From NCBI GenBank assembly GCA_016790515.1, contig JAEUOY010000173.1:1-64000 (forward strand): a DNA stretch of 64,000 bases, given 5' to 3'. A program made the translations under genes and the position numbers. Source of the stretch: Burkholderiaceae bacterium. Its GTDB lineage: Bacteria > Pseudomonadota > Gammaproteobacteria > Burkholderiales > Burkholderiaceae_C. Below the pieces are notes generated by a model. That model did not search any database, was not told where the DNA came from, and was given only the letters and a program-made list of their open reading frames with translations. This document shows positions 32,923-42,552 of this stretch, in pieces. Within the stretch, counting starts at the first letter, position 1. Every line of letters begins with the position of its first letter.

Positions 32923-34377
32923 GTGAAGTCCACTCGTCACCGCCGGCTACTTCCGTCCCTCCGTCGCCTGAGCGTTGCCGCCTGCGCACTGGTGCTGGCC
33001 ACTTCGGCGGCAAGTGCGCAAGACAATGCGGGCGCAGGTTGGAGCCGGTCTCTCGGACCGCTTGAACTGCGCGGCGGCATCGACACCTACAGCGCGTATT
33101 ACGCGATGCGCGGCACCTGGTGGAATCTGGCTGCAAGCTCGGCACCGACATTCGATATGGACCGAAGCTTCGCCGAGTTGTGGATGCAGCCGAAGCTGGA
33201 CGGACGCTACAAGCTCGGGAACGATCGCGAGGCCTACGCTTCACTCTCGGTGGGCGCGACGCAGACACTGGGGTCCGACGCCTTCGACTACAGGAACGAA
33301 GGTGAGGTGCGCTTCGGCTCTGCGGCGCTCGGCCTGCGCGGCAAGGCGAGTGACTGGACCTACGACGTTTCGTTCGGCCGCCAGCCGTTCACTCTCGGCA
33401 CCGGCATGCTGCTCACCGCCGGCTCGTCCAACGGCTACTCCTGGGGAGGCGGTGCGTCGGCGCAGCGAAAGACCTGGGGGCGAAGTCTGGTGGCACGCGC
33501 CGGCACGGGCGAGTGGACCGGCACCGCCTTCGCCCTCGAGCCTGATGAGGCGCCGGAGGCACGTACCGAGACCCGCGTGCAAGGTGTCGCGCTCGAGTGG
33601 GCGCGTCCGCAGATGGGCAAGGCGGGTCTCGCCTGGTTCACGTCGCCTCGCTCGCAGGCCATCTACCCCGGAGATCTGGCGCCTCTCGTCTTCATCGAAA
33701 AAGGGCGTGAAGGGCTCGACACCTGGCACGGCTGGGCGGACATCACGGGCCTCCTGCCCGCCTTGCCAACGCTCGGGTTCCGCGCCGAGTTCGCGCAGCA
33801 ACGCAACGACATCACGCGCGCCGACGGAAGCCGTGATCCCATGAAGGCCAGCGCCTGGCTTGTGGGCGCTAGCTGGTGGGCGCAGGATCTGCCCTTCGCG
33901 CCGAAGTTCACCTATCACGTCGCGCGCTTCACGGGCGACAAGCCCGACACCCCTACCTACGAACGTTTCGACCCGATGTTCTGGGGCAACGGCCTCGAGA
34001 ACTGGTGGTTCGGTGCCAACGGCGCGTACTCGTGGCTGAACGCCAACCTGCGCGCACGGCGCTTCATCGTCGACGCCTACCTGTCGGCGCAGGACATCCT
34101 GCAGTTCCAGTACGTGCGCGCTGAAGCCGACCAGCTCAACAGCGCGGTGCAATTCGGCCAGGGTGTGAGCTTCACGAGCGGCGGCCTGGTGGTGGGTGTG
34201 CCGCAGGCTGAGCTGTCCGATGAGTTCTACCTGCAGTACGCGCGCGTCTTCAATCCGAAGCTGATCGCCATCGCGTTCGTGTCACGCAGCAACCCGGGTG
34301 CCGGGCTCAAGGCGAATGCCCCGCAGGGGACCACCGCCTGGACAACCCTGGGCGTCGGCCTGACGGCCAACTTCTGA
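32923..34377 (+). CDS. outer-membrane beta-barrel (porin-like) of the sulfatase locus
   Basis: A 484-aa exported protein. A basic start and hydrophobic core (LSVAACALVLATSAASAQ) form a signal peptide cut near residue 32. The rest consists of alternating amphipathic strands rich in aromatic girdle residues, and the last residue is phenylalanine (GVGLTANF), as expected for a BAM-assembled barrel. No specific family is certain; it most resembles large selective channels for organic anions. The only start is a GTG at 32923. It is followed by the sulfatase-maturing enzyme and the sulfatase, so uptake of sulfate esters across the outer membrane is a reasonable inference. Its codon usage is less GC-biased than neighbouring core genes. 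Confidence 0.75.
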   Translation: MKSTRHRRLLPSLRRLSVAACALVLATSAASAQDNAGAGWSRSLGPLELRGGIDTYSAYYAMRGTWWNLAASSAPTFDMDRSFAELWMQPKLDGRYKLGNDREAYASLSVGATQTLGSDAFDYRNEGEVRFGSAALGLRGKASDWTYDVSFGRQPFTLGTGMLLTAGSSNGYSWGGGASAQRKTWGRSLVARAGTGEWTGTAFALEPDEAPEARTETRVQGVALEWARPQMGKAGLAWFTSPRSQAIYPGDLAPLVFIEKGREGLDTWHGWADITGLLPALPTLGFRAEFAQQRNDITRADGSRDPMKASAWLVGASWWAQDLPFAPKFTYHVARFTGDKPDTPTYERFDPMFWGNGLENWWFGANGAYSWLNANLRARRFIVDAYLSAQDILQFQYVRAEADQLNSAVQFGQGVSFTSGGLVVGVPQAELSDEFYLQYARVFNPKLIAIAFVSRSNPGAGLKANAPQGTTAWTTLGVGLTANF

Positions 34378-34437
34378 CGATGGATTCGTCCGGCGCGACG
34401 GCCGTGGGCCGACCTGCCAAACCGACGCTCGGGAACC

Positions 34438-35700
34438 ATGGCTGACCCCGCCCGCACGGCCGTTAGGCCGGTGAGTCATCTCCCCCCGCTGCCGCCGGGG
34501 CGGCAGTACCGCTTCCACACCATGATCAAGCCGGCCGGGGCACTGTGCAACCTCGACTGCCCGTACTGCTTCTACCTGCACAAGACCGAGCTGCTCGGCC
34601 ACGAGCCCAACGCGCGCATGGCGGCCGACCTGCTGGAGCAGCACATCCGCCAGTACATCGAGGCCCAGACCGGCGACGAGGTGGTGTTCTCGTGGCAGGG
34701 CGGCGAGCCCACCGTGATGGGCCTGGGCTTCTACGAGAAGGTGGTGGCATTGCAGGCGAAGTACGCCAAGCCCGGCCAGCGCATCGAGAACGACCTGCAG
34801 ACCAACGGCGTGCTGCTTGACGAATCCTGGGTGCACTTCCTGAAGGCCCACGGCTTCCACGTCGGCCTGAGCCTGGACGGCCCGCAGGACCTGCACGACA
34901 AGTACCGCCCCACCAAGGGCGGCACGCCGACCTTCGACAAAGTGATGGCCGCCGCGGCGCTGCTCGCCCAGTTTGAGGTGCCGTTCGCGCTGCTGTGCGT
35001 GGTGAACCGCGATGTCGCGTGCCGGCCGCTGGAGGTGTGGCGCTTCCTCACCAGCATCCCAGGCACCTTCCGCGTGCAGTTCACGCCCTGCGTCGAACCG
35101 CGCGCGATCAAGCAGCAGGGGCCGGCGCTGACAGATGCCGCGGCTCCCGTCGTCGGCAGCCCGCGCACCCGCCCGGAACATCCGCTGTCCCTCGTCACCG
35201 AGTGGTCGGTCGACGCGCGCGACTACGGCGAGTTCCTGTGCACCATCTGGCGCGAGTGGCTCGCCAACGACTTCGGCCGCGTGCACGTCAACGTCTTCGA
35301 AAGCGCGGTGGCGCAGTCGCTCGGCCTGCCGGCGCAGATGTGCACCGCCGCACCCATCTGCGGCAAGGCGATGGCGCTCGAGCACGACGGCAGCCTGTAC
35401 AGCTGTGACCACTTCGTCTACCCCGAGTACAAGCTCGGCAACATCCGCGACACGCACGAGGGCGATCTGGCCTTTTCAAAGCAGCAGATCGCCTTCGGCC
35501 TGGCCAAGCGTGACACGCTGCCGGCCTACTGTCGCGGCTGCGCGCAGCTGCCGCTGTGCTGGGGCGAGTGCCCGAAGAACCGGCTGATCGCCACGCCCGA
35601 CGGCGAGCCCGGCCTGAACAATCTCTGCGAAGGCCTGAAGCGCTTCTACGCCCAGGTGCAGCACGACATGCCCCTCATCCGACGGCGGCTCGGCCGCTGA
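34438..35700 (+). CDS. anaerobic sulfatase-maturing enzyme (radical SAM)
   Basis: A 420-aa radical-SAM protein that oxidises the catalytic Ser or Cys of sulfatases to formylglycine. The SAM cluster motif is CNLDCPYC (C37, C41, C44), SAM-binding residues lie in SWQGGEPTVMGLGFYEKVV, and LQTNGVLLDESW and SLDGPQDLHDKYRP follow. The C-terminal SPASM region has cysteines in MCTAAPICGKAM, LYSCDHFVYPEYKLGN and YCRGCAQLPLCWGECPKNR for two more Fe-S clusters. The neighbouring sulfatase carries a Ser-type motif, its expected substrate. Despite the name, it occurs in aerobes too. Confidence 0.92.
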   Translation: MADPARTAVRPVSHLPPLPPGRQYRFHTMIKPAGALCNLDCPYCFYLHKTELLGHEPNARMAADLLEQHIRQYIEAQTGDEVVFSWQGGEPTVMGLGFYEKVVALQAKYAKPGQRIENDLQTNGVLLDESWVHFLKAHGFHVGLSLDGPQDLHDKYRPTKGGTPTFDKVMAAAALLAQFEVPFALLCVVNRDVACRPLEVWRFLTSIPGTFRVQFTPCVEPRAIKQQGPALTDAAAPVVGSPRTRPEHPLSLVTEWSVDARDYGEFLCTIWREWLANDFGRVHVNVFESAVAQSLGLPAQMCTAAPICGKAMALEHDGSLYSCDHFVYPEYKLGNIRDTHEGDLAFSKQQIAFGLAKRDTLPAYCRGCAQLPLCWGECPKNRLIATPDGEPGLNNLCEGLKRFYAQVQHDMPLIRRRLGR

Positions 35701-35740
35701 ATCCCTCCCCCGACAGAGCCGCCATGAAGGAGTAGCGCTC

Positions 35741-37282
<1,542 letters not shown>

Positions 37283-37299
37283 CCAAGGAGCATTTGATA

Positions 37300-37599
37300 G
37301 TGCGACGCTTTCGTCTAGGTTTGCAGGCCCTCTCGCTCTGCGCGGGACTCGCACTGTCCCCGATGGCCCTTTCAGCGTCGCCGCCCGAGGGCAGCGATCC
37401 CGAAGAGCAGATCGATGAGGGTCTGAAGGGCTTCGGCTACCTGGCCGGTCTGTCCCTGGGTTGTGTGGCGACGGAGCAGCGAAAGGCCCTGGAGCGCGAG
37501 GTCATGGACCTCAACGCAGAGATCAGTCGCCTGCTCGGCATCGACCGGGCCTTCCTTTTCACGGCCAGTTTTGGAAATGGCACAGGCGTCGAACTGTGA
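37300..37599 (+). CDS. small exported protein downstream of the sulfatase
   Basis: A 99-aa protein with a signal peptide (RLGLQALSLCAGLALSPMAL) and a short helical mature part that contains one cysteine (LSLGCVATEQRKALEREVMD). I do not recognise the family. GTG 37300 is chosen because AAGGAG lies nine bases upstream. A GTG at 37279 overlapping the sulfatase stop is the alternative. The stop overlaps a following 27-codon frame (GTGA). Confidence 0.55.
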   Translation: MRRFRLGLQALSLCAGLALSPMALSASPPEGSDPEEQIDEGLKGFGYLAGLSLGCVATEQRKALEREVMDLNAEISRLLGIDRAFLFTASFGNGTGVEL

Positions 37600-37679
37600 A
37601 GATCGAGGATTGCAAGACCGTTCTCACGCGCTACGAGGCCCGGGTTGCCAAGTTCCGCCAAGGCAGGGGGAGCAAGTGA
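37596..37679 (+). CDS. 27-aa mini-ORF or frameshifted tail of the previous gene
   Basis: GTG 37596 overlaps the previous stop (GTGA), and the frame ends with TGATG overlapping the next gene. The peptide is VKIEDCKTVLTRYEARVAKF plus seven residues, helical and charged. It may be a separate coupled peptide, or the true C-terminus of the 99-aa protein displaced by a one-base frameshift. I cannot decide from sequence alone. Confidence 0.35.
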   Translation: MKIEDCKTVLTRYEARVAKFRQGRGSK

Positions 37680-38134
37680 TGAGGGCGCCGATCCTGGGGC
37701 TCATGGTCGCGATCCTCGCCACCGACTTGTTGTTGCCTGCCCAGGCTCTGGCGCAGAGCTGGGAGGTCCGCCGCGAAATTCGTGAAGGCGCCCGCAGCGT
37801 GGCGCGAGAGAAGCGTGAAGCCGCGCGCGAGTTGCGCAGGTGCACCACCCGCGAGTGCGCGCGCCGTGAGGTCCGCGAGGGCTACCGGGAGGTCAATCGG
37901 GAGCGGCGTGAAGCTCGCCGCGAGATCCGTCGGGAAGTCCGGGAAGACGTGCGCGACCAATACTGGCGCGACGGGCATTACTACCGCGATGGTCGCTACT
38001 GGGACCGTGACGAATACATGCGGCGCTACTACGGCCACGATGACGACAACGGTAACAACGTGCTCGCGGGCGTCCTCATCGGTGCAGCGGTCGTTGGGGT
38101 GACTGCCGCCATCATCAGTTCGCAGGACGACTGA
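37679..38134 (+). CDS. exported Arg/Glu-rich protein with a C-terminal membrane segment
   Basis: A 151-aa protein with a signal peptide (APILGLMVAILATDLLLPAQ) followed by a highly charged helix of repeated RE/RRE units (VRREIREGARSVAREKREAA and on to about residue 100). An aromatic DGHYYRDGRYWDRDEYMRRY segment follows, then a glycine-rich hydrophobic stretch (NVLAGVLIGAAVVGVTAAII) that could anchor it in a membrane. Similar proteins are seen in Burkholderiales with no known role. It is coupled to the upstream mini-ORF by TGATG. Confidence 0.65.
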   Translation: MRAPILGLMVAILATDLLLPAQALAQSWEVRREIREGARSVAREKREAARELRRCTTRECARREVREGYREVNRERREARREIRREVREDVRDQYWRDGHYYRDGRYWDRDEYMRRYYGHDDDNGNNVLAGVLIGAAVVGVTAAIISSQDD

Positions 38135-38166
38135 GCGCGCAGTGCCAAGCCGCCCCGCCGGACTCG

Positions 38167-39375
38167 TCAGCCGAGCCAGCGGAAGGCGATCGTCAGCAAC
38201 ACGGCATTGGCCGTGTCCTGGAACAACGAGGCCGCGATGGTGATGCCCAGCAACGCGCGCGGCGTCTCGCCATAGCGCAGGTTCAACCGCCGCATCACGG
38301 CCAGGCCTACCGGCATCGCGCCCAGCGCGAACCCCATGAAGCCGCCGCTCGCGGCGGCCGCGTCCCTGTCTCGGCCGTCGAGCAGGAAGACCACAGCGAA
38401 GGCGACCAGCACCACCACACAGATCTGCACCACCGTCGCACTCAGGATCATCGGCAGGTGCGCGACCAGCGACGACCAGTCGAGCGAGAGCAGCGCAATC
38501 GCCAGGAAGATGCGCAGCGCCAACGTCCCGATCAAGTCGGTGACCTCGGTGTCGATGGGCTTGCGCAGCAGATCAGCGGCGTTGGTGAGCGCCACGCCCA
38601 CCAGCATCGCGGTCAGGAAACCCGGCAGGTCGATGCTGGTGGCGTCGGCAAAGGCCCGCTTCAGCACGGCGCCGACACCCAGGCAGATCAGCACCAACAG
38701 CAGGCATGGCAGCCAGCGGTCGGACGAAAACGGCGGTTCGCGTTGCGGCGATACCGGTCCGGTGACGATGGCGTGTTTCCCCTGCGCGTCAGGAACCGCA
38801 CCGCGACTGGTGCGCGCTCGTTTCATGAGCCAGCCCGCAACCGGCCCCGCCACCAGGCCGCCGACGATCAGACCGAGCGTGGCGCTGCCGATCCCGATCT
38901 CGAATGCGCCCGGCAGCGCCGCGGCCAGCGGCGCGGCCGACCAGGCGGTCGCCGTGCCGTGGCCGCCGACAAAGGCGATGCTGCCCATGAACAGCCCGAG
39001 GGCAGCCGGCTGGCCGAACGCCTGCGCCACCAGCACGCCCGCGTTGTTCTGCAGCGTGATGATGGCGACGATTGCGACGCAGATGACGAGCGCGGTGCGG
39101 CCCGCCGTCAACAACTGGCCGAGGTGAGCAGCCATGCCGAGCGTGGCGAAGAACACCAGCAGCAGCACGTCGCGCGGGGCAGTGGTGAGCTTGACATCGA
39201 CGACCGCCGTCTCTCGCAGCAGGGCGAGCAGCAGCGAGATCACCAGCCCCGCGCTGACGGCAGGCGGAATGTTGCTGCGTTCGAGCCAGTCGAGCCGGCG
39301 ATTGAACCACTTGCCAACCTCGATGGTCACCAGCGCCAGCGCCAGCGTCCAAGTGCCTGACAGTTCGATGTTCAC
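38167..39375 (-). CDS. gltS: GltS-family sodium:glutamate-type symporter
   Basis: A 402-aa inner-membrane transporter with about ten hydrophobic segments. It shows the GltS-type repeated glycine-rich re-entrant motifs: FMGSIAFVGGHGTATAWSAA in the first half and SGGFMGFALGAMPVGLAVMR in the second. GltS takes up glutamate with sodium. Here it stands in a sulfatase locus, divergent from a regulator and with a shared operator-like palindrome, so it may instead carry the organic anion freed by the sulfatase. That substrate is speculation. Confidence 0.82.
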   Translation of the reverse strand: MNIELSGTWTLALALVTIEVGKWFNRRLDWLERSNIPPAVSAGLVISLLLALLRETAVVDVKLTTAPRDVLLLVFFATLGMAAHLGQLLTAGRTALVICVAIVAIITLQNNAGVLVAQAFGQPAALGLFMGSIAFVGGHGTATAWSAAPLAAALPGAFEIGIGSATLGLIVGGLVAGPVAGWLMKRARTSRGAVPDAQGKHAIVTGPVSPQREPPFSSDRWLPCLLLVLICLGVGAVLKRAFADATSIDLPGFLTAMLVGVALTNAADLLRKPIDTEVTDLIGTLALRIFLAIALLSLDWSSLVAHLPMILSATVVQICVVVLVAFAVVFLLDGRDRDAAAASGGFMGFALGAMPVGLAVMRRLNLRYGETPRALLGITIAASLFQDTANAVLLTIAFRWLG

Positions 39376-39492
39376 TGGTTTCCCTCGATCAAATGCGCCA
39401 GCACACTGTGCTGCGGTCGCGTACTCGCCAGAACTCGCGGATCGATTGAACCAGCGGGCACACTGCTTGGGCGGTACGCCTCAGACGGAAGA

Positions 39493-39507
39493 TACCCATA
39501 TTGGGTA
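39493..39507. promoter_or_regulatory. TACCC-N5-GGGTA palindrome between gltS and the regulator
   Basis: TACCCATATTGGGTA lies 61 bp before the regulator start and about 118 bp before the gltS start, in their divergent promoter region. It matches the copy at 32850-32864 in both arms, spacing and the AT that follows. It is the best candidate operator for the regulator at 39569. Confidence 0.65.
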
Positions 39508-39568
39508 ATATCGTCGCACGCGGCGGTGCCGAGTAGCGATCGCGCCGGCGATCTTCGAGGAGGTGCGC

Positions 39569-40054
39569 ATGGTCAGGGACAAGCCGGGCTTCGAAGTAAA
39601 CCGCGCGCGGATCTCGGTCGCGCTGTCCCAGTTCACCGTGCCGCTACTCAGTCGCATCTATCAGGCCTTCGACGGTGACATGGTGATGGCCATCGTTCTG
39701 GGTGAGATCGCCCACCGCAATGTCGGGGCTTGGCTCGCGAGTCAGGAGAATCCCGAGGCAGCGCTGGACGATCCGGACCTCCGGACAAGCCTGATGCGGC
39801 CCTGCAATGCGCTCTCGATTGCCGAGGCCTGCAAGCTGCCGCGGGAGACCGTGCGCCGCAAAGTCGTGATACTCATCGAGCGCGGCTACCTGTATCGCAA
39901 TGACGAGGGCTTCCTGTACCTGACGCACAACGTGGGCGACGACTTCGTGGACATGACCGCTGAAATCGTTGAGCACCTCCTTGCCACGGCACGCCGGCTC
40001 GAGTCGCTGCTCGAGGGTCTGCCAACGCCGCTGCCCCCATTGCGTCTCGATTGA
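39569..40054 (+). CDS. winged-helix transcriptional regulator of the sulfatase locus
   Basis: A 161-aa protein. Residues 82-105 form a helix-turn-helix (ALSIAEACKLPRETVRRKVV) and residues 106-119 a wing (RGYLYRNDEGFLYLT). The first 75 residues are a mostly helical domain that may dimerise or bind an effector. I do not recognise a named family. A GAGGAGG directly upstream favours ATG 39569 over the GTG at 39563. Its position next to a TACCC-N5-GGGTA palindrome that recurs before the porin-like gene suggests it controls the sulfatase genes. Confidence 0.72.
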   Translation: MVRDKPGFEVNRARISVALSQFTVPLLSRIYQAFDGDMVMAIVLGEIAHRNVGAWLASQENPEAALDDPDLRTSLMRPCNALSIAEACKLPRETVRRKVVILIERGYLYRNDEGFLYLTHNVGDDFVDMTAEIVEHLLATARRLESLLEGLPTPLPPLRLD

Positions 40055-40481
40055 CCGATCTCGGTGCGCGAGCAGACGGCGCACAGGCACGTACAACACC
40101 GCGCCGTCAACGAATCACGGACACCAGAGGTAGACCGAAGGGGCGGGCGCTCTGACCAGCCGCTGCCTCTCGTGTAGCTGAGCAGCGACCGGAGGAAAGC
40201 CCCAATGGATCGCGCAGGGCCGAGCTCGACGCAGTGCGTCAGACGTTCTGGATGACATTCCCTTGCAGGATCACAGCAATTCTGTTGTCGCGGCGGAAAG
40301 CGGCCAGGTGCGGGCGGCAGGAAGTGGCCGACTGCCGACTCCGATGAGCGGCCGCTTGCTGTCAGCATGATCCCCATGCGCCTCGTCAAGACAGAACGAC
40401 AGGACATCGGCGCACCCTGACGTCAGCCCCGAAGCCGGCCTGCGCGCGCGGCTGCTGCCTGGGCTGCGCGCGGTGCGCAGG
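40055..40481. other. 427-bp gene-free region right of the sulfatase locus
   Basis: Frames on both strands are short of stops but resemble nothing known. No promoter, hairpin or repeat stands out. With the gap at 32467-32922 it brackets the sulfatase locus. Confidence 0.4.
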
Positions 40482-41564
<1,083 letters not shown>

Positions 41565-41736
41565 GGCTCAGTACCTGCTGCGTCGCGGCGCCCAGCCGGT
41601 ACTGTCGCTGTCGTGCATCTCGCCCCCTTCTCCGGCACAGCTATGTCGCCATGCAAAGTAGCGGCGCGGCCAGGCCGCCCGCTTGCGTTGCATCAAGACG
41701 CGGCGCTTCGACCTGCGGGCGCCGGCCGGTGGTGGG

Positions 41737-42552
41737 TCAACCGGCCGCGGCCACCGCCGGCCTGGCCGCCTCCTTCACCGCCTGCACGCCGCCCAGCACG
41801 TCGCCGACGATCAGGATCGCCGGGCTGCCGATGCCGGCCTGCCGGGCATCGGCCACCAGCCGCCCCAGCGTCGTCACCAGCCGGCGCTCGCCTTCGGTGC
41901 TGGCCTGTTGCACCAGCGCGGCCGGCGTGTCGGCGCCGAGAGCGGCGAGCAGCCCGGCCTGGATCTGCGCCAGCCGCTGCACGCCCATGTAGACCACCAG
42001 CGTGATCTGCTGTGCGGCCACCGCGCCCAGCGTGGGCCAGTGCAGCGCGTCGCGGCCCTCGCCCGGGTGGCCGGTGACCAGCAGCACGCCGCGCGCCTGC
42101 GCGCGGTGGGTCAGCGGCACGCCCAGCGCGGTGGCCGCCGCGACGCCCGACGAGATGCCGTTGACGATGCGCACCGCGATGCCGGCGTCGCGCAGGTGCT
42201 CGGCTTCCTCGCCGCCGCGGCCGAAGATGCCCGGGTCGCCGCCCTTGAGCCGCACCACCGTCTCGCCGCGACGGGCCTCGGCGACCATCAGCCGGTCGAT
42301 GAAGGCCTGCGGCGTGCTGGCGCAGCCGCCGCGCTTGCCGACATGGACGATGCGCGCGCTGCGGCGGGCGTAGCGCAGCACGCCGTCACCGACCAGGTCG
42401 TCGACCAGCAGCACGGTGGCGCTGCGGATCGCCTTGACGGCCTGCAGCGTCAGCAGGTCCGGGTCGCCGGGGCCGGCGCCGACCAGGCTGACGCTGCCGG
42501 CGCAGGCCGTCCCGCGGCGTGCTTCGGGCGACCTCTTCGGTCGCGTGGTCAT
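41737..42552 (-). CDS. cobA: uroporphyrinogen-III C-methyltransferase
   Basis: A 271-aa SAM-dependent enzyme making precorrin-2, the precursor of sirohaem. It has VSLVGAGPGDPDLLTLQAVK, VRLKGGDPGIFGRGGEEAEH and VNGISSGVAAATALGVPLTH, the three SUMT motifs. It lacks CysG's dehydrogenase/ferrochelatase part. As the last gene of the nitrate-assimilation operon it supplies sirohaem for NirB. Its start overlaps the nasA stop (ATGA). Confidence 0.94.
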   Translation of the reverse strand: MTTRPKRSPEARRGTACAGSVSLVGAGPGDPDLLTLQAVKAIRSATVLLVDDLVGDGVLRYARRSARIVHVGKRGGCASTPQAFIDRLMVAEARRGETVVRLKGGDPGIFGRGGEEAEHLRDAGIAVRIVNGISSGVAAATALGVPLTHRAQARGVLLVTGHPGEGRDALHWPTLGAVAAQQITLVVYMGVQRLAQIQAGLLAALGADTPAALVQQASTEGERRLVTTLGRLVADARQAGIGSPAILIVGDVLGGVQAVKEAARPAVAAAG

